Shown piece after piece: positions 60,201 through 64,000 of a DNA stretch of 64,000 bases; the first letter of the stretch is position 1; the number at the start of each line of letters is the position of its first letter. The stretch is from Owenia fusiformis (lineage: Eukaryota; Annelida; Polychaeta; Sabellida; Oweniidae). The stretch is from contig CAIIXF020000003.1 in NCBI GenBank assembly GCA_903813345.2, positions 4,182,109 through 4,246,108 of the forward strand, given 5' to 3'. Below the pieces are notes generated by a model that was given only the letters and a program-made list of their open reading frames with translations, had not been told where the DNA came from and ran no database searches. The translations under genes and the position numbers were made by a program.

Positions 60201-63200
60201 ATGAACAAAATGGATTTCGTGAAAAGCGCAGCTGTTTAGATCATGCCCACAGCCTCCACTCAATAGTTAATAATCGTAAGTTGGCTAAACTCGAGACATT
60301 TGTTTGTTATATCGACGCAACGAAAGCTTTTAGTGGTCTAAACCGTGATTGTATGTGGCTAAAATTAAACCGCATTGGAGTCAAGGGCAAAATATTCAAT
60401 GCAATTAAATCATTATATCAGGATGTATCTGGAGCCATTCGTGTCAATGGATATTTAACACCCTGGTTTACCATCAGCAAGGGTTCGAAGGAAGGCTGTC
60501 TGTTATCTCCGACAATATTTGCGATCTATGTGAATGACCTAGCCGCAGAAGTAAAACAATTGAACTGTGGGATCAATATAGACAACACTAATGTCTCGAT
60601 ACTTTTATATGCTGACGATATAGCCCTCATAGCCAGCTCTGCAGAAGACCTTCAGAGAATGATTGACACTGGAAATACATGGTGCAGGAAGTGGAGAATG
60701 AAAATCAATCAGAGAAAGTCCAAAATTGTACATTATCGCCCACCTTCAAAACCCCGTAGTAATTATCAATTCAACTGTGGCAACATGGAATTATCATATG
60801 CCAGCACCTATAAATACCTTGGTATATGGCTAGATGAACATATCAATTTCAATAAAACTGCAAAAGAAATAGCCAAGTCAGCAAATCGTGCCCTTGGAGT
60901 TATAATCTCTAAGTATAAACAGTTAGGTGGCATGGATCTCTCAGTGTATAACAAATTGTATGACACCATGGTTCAGCCTATTATTAACTATGGATGCTCA
61001 ATTGTTGGACTGTCAGAACATAGCTGTATTAACAAAGTGCAAAATAGAGCTGGAAAGTTTTTCCTGGGCGTTGGAGCAAAGACCAGCAATGAAGCAGTAA
61101 GAGGGGATTTAGGTTGGGCACAAGCAAAGGACAAACAGAAAATTGAATGTGTACGCCACCCTATTAGACTCAGAAACATGAACCCCAACAGATTGAACCA
61201 TAAGATCTACAAATGGTCTCTAAAAAGACGCTCAAGCTGGGATTCCAGAACACAGCACATAATACAACTAGCAGGCCTTGAACAACATTTAGGGACACAA
61301 ACTCCATGTAAACCCTTCATGAAAAAATGAGTGATTATTTTCAACAAACTGATCCATTTCTATTTGGAATGATCAACATAACCTAGTCAATGGTAATAAA
61401 CTGAGGACATATAGACAGTTCAAGTACGGAGTAGTAACTGAACATTATAATAACATTTACATGCCAAGACATCATAGGAAAACTCTAGCTAGCTTTAGAA
61501 CTGGGTCCCTTCAACTTAATGTTGAGACACAAAGGTATAATAACACACCTTTATTGGAAAGGAAGTGTAAACTGTGTGACTCAAATGAAGTTGAAGATGA
61601 ATTACATTTTCTTGTTAAATGTTCACATTATACAGAATTAAGAGACATGTTGTATCAGGAAGCCAAAGTTAAAGTACCTTATTTAAATACTACAAGTGCC
61701 AATCCAACCTTAATTATGATCACATTACTACATGCAAAGAACATTCAAAGCTGCCTTGCTGCTACTCTTTACAAAATGTTCTCAAAACGTTTATTTAACC
61801 TGGAACGTTTGTGAAATTAAATATGTGCAATATTATCAACCAAAGTCATAATTACTGTATTCTCATTTATTGCATTTTGAAATCACATGTTTATATTGTA
61901 TGTTATTTAAATCTAGTCATATTGTCTGTGAATTGTTCACACTCTGCAAACTTACTTTACATCCTCTGTGATATTATTCGACATACCAATGCTATATTTT
62001 TCTATTGACTATCTTTGTATATTTATATGGTGTCTCGTAAGCCGATGTCGGCTGTTGGGTTTTTTAACACATGTATTTTACTTGTAATATTTTAGTAAAC
62101 CTGTGACACAGAAATAAACTATTATTAAACTAATTAAACCGTGTGTTGAGCCAACATTGTTGTGTAAGATTCAAGATTTTATTGTGTTTCAAACCAAACA
62201 CTTGGTTTCCTCACAAAATCAATTACAAGACATTTACATATAATTATACAGTTAAAAAAACAACATGCATTGTTTCACAAATACTATCATACAATCTAAT
62301 TTTTTCCTTTTTCAAATAGCTCCCGACGCTGATTAAAAGGTTTATTTATAAAATGTATCAATTCGTTAACAATTTCAAAATCATCAGAAGTCATTAAAAA
62401 GTTATATTTTTCTTCATCCGACATATTATCAAATGTGTCAATAAAACTTAGTTTATTAAGAATTCAAATCTACATTTTTTATAGTTTCAATGGTTGAAAA
62501 TCAATGGTTGAGTAAATCAAGGTTGAATAATTGTTGACTGTGTGTTAAACCAACATTGCTGTGTATGTATGCGTTTAAATCTTAGTTTCGTTCTTTCATC
62601 ACAACAATAGCTCTCTGAGTTTCAATGGTTGAAAATCAATGGTTGAGAAAATCAAGGTTGAATAAATGTTGACTGTGTGTTAAACCAACATTGCTGTGTA
62701 TGTATGCGTTTAAATCTTAGTTTCGTTCTTTCATCACAACAATAGCTCTCTGAGTTTCAATGGTTGAAAATCAATGGTTGAGAAAATCAAGGTTGAATAA
62801 ATGTTGACTGTGTGTTAAACCAACATTGCTGTGTATGTATACGTTTAAATCTTAGTTTTGGTTTTTCATCACAGCAATTGTTTGAGAATCTCTTACTTTG
62901 AGATGAAGGATAAAAAGGTTTTGATAAGTGAAAAGGGGGAACTTGAGATTGCCATACGTGTATAGTATATTTTATCACATTGCTTACATTTGTGTAGTGC
63001 CCCGTTGATGCCCACTGCCCGTCGACTGCCTGCGCAATGTACCAGTTATACCCAGGGTTATTTATCTCATTCCACCAGCCATTCACCCTATACCTATGAC
63101 GTAACAATCGTATATACATATGTATTACATACCTAGCGAAGCATTTGTATGGAAGTCAATGGGAAAGTTAGCGAGCTATATCCACCGATATTGCCCGATT

Positions 63201-63960
63201 ACCCCGATATAGCCCGCTTACCTCGTTTTGATATTAGATTTCTTTAATAACCATGATAATATCATGACGTCACGTCATTGATACAAAGTAACCATGGGAA
63301 CATCAGTTATGTCACTATGACGTGAAATATGCCTTCGTTCTTGCCCAAATATAGAGCCTCCCAAGGTCGGCCTATATTGGGAGAACTCAGGCATATTTCA
63401 CGTCATAGTGACATAACCTCTAAATACAAAATATTATTGATTTATTGACCCTTAACTTAAAGCAAAAATATTTACTATAAATGTGTTTATACCACTTTGT
63501 TAGCCAGCATTTCACATATTTTTCACAACAGTTTGGCGTTTATAGTATCATCACCATATGCAGACTTCGCTAATGAAAGTGAATCGATATGGACGCAAAA
63601 GCTGGACCGGCACGGAATAACGGTTATATATTTGAATTTAAAACAGCCATGTGTCAAATTTGAAATCTATGATGCCCCCGAATAATTTAGAGTATCACAA
63701 ATTCATCGTGTACACATAGGCACTGGGGTGATATTGATCTGACATCATGATGCAGAGAAATCGTAATTTTACTGAGAGGCTATACAAAAATAGAATCATT
63801 ATAAGCCACCTTAAAGTACTTACTCTAACTTTTCTTTTGTTATAGGCCAGTTGATCCCAAACATGTTTTCAGAAGCCATCACGCACTCAAAACCATCATG
63901 TGCATTCGGGCATGTCACAGCGTGCTTCATTGAACATACTTCTAAAGTATCACTCCATTT
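51253..63960 (-). CDS. CAP/SCP-domain secreted protein with EGF and ShKT-like modules
   Basis: Exons read: 63960-63824, 63093-62988, 59144-59050, 58077-57947, 57651-57610, 55337-55242, 54436-54344, 53604-53503, 53114-52890, 52438-52312, 51410-51253 (stop TAG if the T|GTAAGA donor at 51272 is not used). Phases agree throughout. The first four exons give a CAP domain: KWSDTLEVCSMKHAVTC, WWNEINNPGYNW...TGHYTN, VTEVGCGLFDCSS...LVCKY, then EVGEPCTNCRYGNGWC. Then follow EGF-like modules and ShKT-like six-Cys modules (K...CPGACGQC; WPC...CPNGWFRNQC...C...C; WPC...CGNSWFRNLC...C...C). Such proteins are normally extracellular; the signal peptide is outside the window. Exon 52438-52312 shows a frame break, so the gene may be a pseudogene or the assembly may have an error there. 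Confidence 0.82.
51495..52236. repeat. 30-bp minisatellite, about 25 copies
   Basis: Unit GGTGTTACCATATGAGATTA plus TATTGTGAAG. Neighbours pair into 60-bp and larger blocks; 51781-51960 is nearly repeated at 51961-52140. The unit is a multiple of three and lacks stops in one frame, so it yields a 216-codon ORF of a 10-aa repeat that is probably not a gene. It lies in the last intron of the CAP gene. Confidence 0.92.
52312..52438 (-). pseudogene. CAP-gene EGF exon with a one-base frame break
   Basis: Entering in the phase left by the previous exon gives KDCPNLSGILRCENGG and then a TAA. The rest of the EGF module (TFNITNCACDCVTGYAGDLC) is in the next frame, and the exon leaves in the phase expected for the gene. 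The slip falls at the GGTGGGAACG run (plus strand about 52378-52385), consistent with a single extra G:C base. A polymorphism, an assembly error or genuine decay are all possible. Confidence 0.6.
52733..52876. mobile_element. Foldback MITE, copy 2
   Basis: Ends and arms match 1632-1801 (GGATTAACCTACT, TTATCCGTTAGCC, AGTTACATTCGCG). It stops only about 14 bp from the donor of CAP exon 53114-52890. Confidence 0.7.
53605..54235. repeat. Array of about 11 units repeating a CAP-exon acceptor
   Basis: Units of about 50-58 bp (ATCTAAATGTATTGTGAACT, GGAAGGCGTTTTTGGTACAA) begin exactly at the splice acceptor of exon 53604-53503. Read on the minus strand, most units contain a pyrimidine stretch and an ATTTAG-like or ATTTTG-like version of that acceptor. 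Two subtypes alternate for the first several units (TTTTTGGTACAA-TATCAAAATG and TTTCGGTACAGCTATCTAAATG), giving a dimer near 107 bp. Confidence 0.85.
54505..54622. mobile_element. Palindromic MITE (TTATGTCACTAT family), copy 1
   Basis: GGTTATGTCACTATCGTGGC and CCACCATAGTGACATAA are inverted, as are the inner GGCATATATGCCCGAGG and CCGAGGGCATATGTGCC. A second copy is at 63307-63420. Confidence 0.75.
54623..55241. other. CAP intron between exons 55337-55242 and 54436-54344, remainder
   Basis: Contains GACGTCAGCGCC near 54769 and a GC-richer patch (GGCGGGCGCGGGC). No exon recognised. Confidence 0.45.
55338..56085 (-). repeat. Six truncated copies of a CAP-gene EGF exon edge
   Basis: Beyond the intact exon 55337-55242, six units of about 116-124 bp repeat its pyrimidine tract, AG acceptor and first about 58 coding bases. 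Landmark GCACATTCT occurs near 55454, 55571, 55687, 55811 and 55934, with GCACAATCT at 56058. Each copy then runs into TGATACATT...CACAGTTC intron sequence in place of the rest of the exon and its donor. Confidence 0.9.
56385..56475. repeat. 16-bp tandem repeat GTACAATAATGATACC
   Basis: About five and a half copies; non-coding, inside a CAP-gene intron. Confidence 0.8.
56756..57530. repeat. 48-bp minisatellite, about 16 copies
   Basis: Unit contains ATCTAGCAATACGTCTGATT and CCTTTAATAGCCTCTTTAAT. Open on both strands (16-aa repeats) because 48 is a multiple of three. A block of units with the same rare variants (TCTGAGTTCC then TCTGGTTTCC, at 56910-56970) recurs at 57250-57310, so larger segments were duplicated. 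Confidence 0.92.
57705..57905. repeat. Tandem repeat of about 76 bp, 2.5 copies
   Basis: ATTACCAAGTTAAAGAATCT to ACAATCAATGGCAATATCGA is present twice in full and once in part. In the intron before CAP exon 58077-57947 in plus order. Confidence 0.85.
58206..58560 (-). other. Open reading stretch of unknown nature
   Basis: On the minus strand about 118 codons are open after the 27-bp array, including a stretch with VVAFEVDDLVSKIDDYSIHV. Composition is protein-like, but it is not needed to join the flanking CAP exons, which already match in phase. No family recognised. It could be an alternative exon, a fragment of another gene, or chance. Confidence 0.3.
58560..58993. repeat. 27-bp minisatellite, about 16 copies
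   Basis: Unit ATCTTCGTGATATAAACATC plus TTCGGCC. On the minus strand all three frames are open over much of the array (for example the repeat MAEDVYITK). Located between CAP exons 59144-59050 and 58077-57947. Confidence 0.93.
59380..60077. repeat. 120-135-bp minisatellite, left part
   Basis: Units with CAATGGTTGAGAAAATCAAG, TTAAACCAACATTGCTGTG and CGTTCTTTCATCACAACAAT. Full-unit starts are about 59521, 59656, 59791, 59912 and 60032, preceded by a partial unit. Two length forms differ by an internal GAAAATCAATGGTTG duplication. It is broken by the LINE and resumes at about 62483. Confidence 0.9.
60078..62140 (+). mobile_element. 5'-truncated LINE with broken reverse transcriptase
   Basis: The element starts inside the reverse-transcriptase domain (DPLNYRAISLIS) right after minisatellite sequence. 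Two frame breaks split the ORF, near 60190 and between 61310 and 61350. RT motifs are visible: YIDATKAF, EGCLLSPTIFAIYVNDL and YADD at about 60608-60619. The C-terminal part (61340-61814) holds the LRTYRQFK region and a C-x2-C...H-x4-C knuckle (CKLCDSN...HFLVKC) typical of Crack/L2/Daphne-type non-LTR elements. Clade is a guess. The 3' end is AT-rich with AATAAACTATTATTAAAC. Not functional. Confidence 0.85.
60194..61330 (+). pseudogene. LINE reverse transcriptase fragment
   Basis: The longest open segment of the LINE (about 378 codons) carries RT motifs with the catalytic YADD intact. The usual Asp after 'KAF' is Ser (KAFSGLNRD), although the upstream motif-A Asp remains. It is separated from its N-terminal part (60042-60190) and C-terminal part (about 61345-61814) by frame breaks. 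Confidence 0.85.
62166..62470 (-). mobile_element. Second LINE, 3' tail only, antisense
   Basis: On the minus strand 62462-62296 reads FDNMSDEEKYNFLMTS ... FEKGKN and a stop. This is the typical end of a LINE polyprotein (an 'M-EEK--FLM--D' tail). It is followed by about 130 bp of 3' untranslated sequence with AATAAAATCTTGAATC. It is therefore a separate, heavily 5'-truncated insertion beside the first LINE. Confidence 0.6.
62480..62875. repeat. 120-135-bp minisatellite, right part
   Basis: Three further units (starts about 62483, 62618, 62753; period 135) of the array at 59380-60077, with TAGCTCTCTGAG in place of TACTTCTCTTAT at the unit boundary. Confidence 0.9.
63094..63823. other. CAP-gene intron between first two visible exons
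   Basis: Contains the palindromic MITE at 63307-63420. The rest shows no exon; a 62-codon plus-strand ORF near 63497 has no support. Confidence 0.5.
63307..63420. mobile_element. Palindromic MITE (TTATGTCACTAT family), copy 2
   Basis: TTATGTCACTATGACGTGAA and TTCACGTCATAGTGACATAA are exact inverted arms, extended by AATATGCCT/AGGCATATT and a central CCAAGGTCGGCC region. CAAGGTCGGCCTATAT parallels the CGACCTTGGGAGG of copy 1. Confidence 0.8.
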
Positions 63961-64000
63961 CTATAACATGACTCAAATAAGTTAAACATTGAATTCACCA

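Overview
The window is animal nuclear DNA: AT-rich, repeat-laden, with multi-exon genes bounded by GT/AG introns. The gene families (Friend-of-GATA, a THAP/DDE-like gene, a free-standing P2X7-type ballast protein, DUF7869, CAP+EGF+ShKT) suggest a marine invertebrate, probably a deuterostome or spiralian. I cannot name the species. All exon models were read by eye from splice sites, reading phase and family resemblance. No transcript or database evidence was available.

Layout. 0-1.5 kb (+): the last two exons of a DUF7869-type gene. 1.6-4.9 kb: mobile and satellite DNA, including nine short palindromes dispersed at irregular intervals. 5.0-28.2 kb (+): the PR-domain exons and eleven zinc fingers of a Friend-of-GATA (ZFPM/u-shaped) homologue; its 5' end is outside the window or unrecognised. 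Its 16.4-kb intron contains two further genes: a 230-aa protein with the P2X7 cytoplasmic ballast-domain pattern (+) and, converging on it, an intact 12-exon, 781-aa THAP-domain/DDE-like gene (-).

28.2-36.1 kb is mostly repeats, including about 16 copies of a 135-148-bp unit rich in AGGTCA half-sites. 36.4-43.2 kb (-): a complete five-exon short-chain dehydrogenase. 45.2-45.8 kb (+): DNLZ/HEP1, a mitochondrial HSP70 partner. 50.6-64.0 kb (-): a CAP/SCP-domain secreted protein with EGF-like and ShKT-like modules, incomplete at its 5' end, with an apparent one-base frame break in one EGF exon. A 5'-truncated, frameshifted LINE interrupts a minisatellite in one of its introns.

The most unusual feature recurs across genes: tandem arrays built from the edges of real exons, meaning intron tail, splice acceptor and first part of the exon, or the final coding stretch with its stop codon. 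They occur in dehydrogenase exons 4 and 5, at the DNLZ 3' end, in an EGF exon and next to another EGF exon of the CAP gene. They create rows of apparent decoy splice acceptors. Most large introns of the CAP gene also carry their own unrelated minisatellite.
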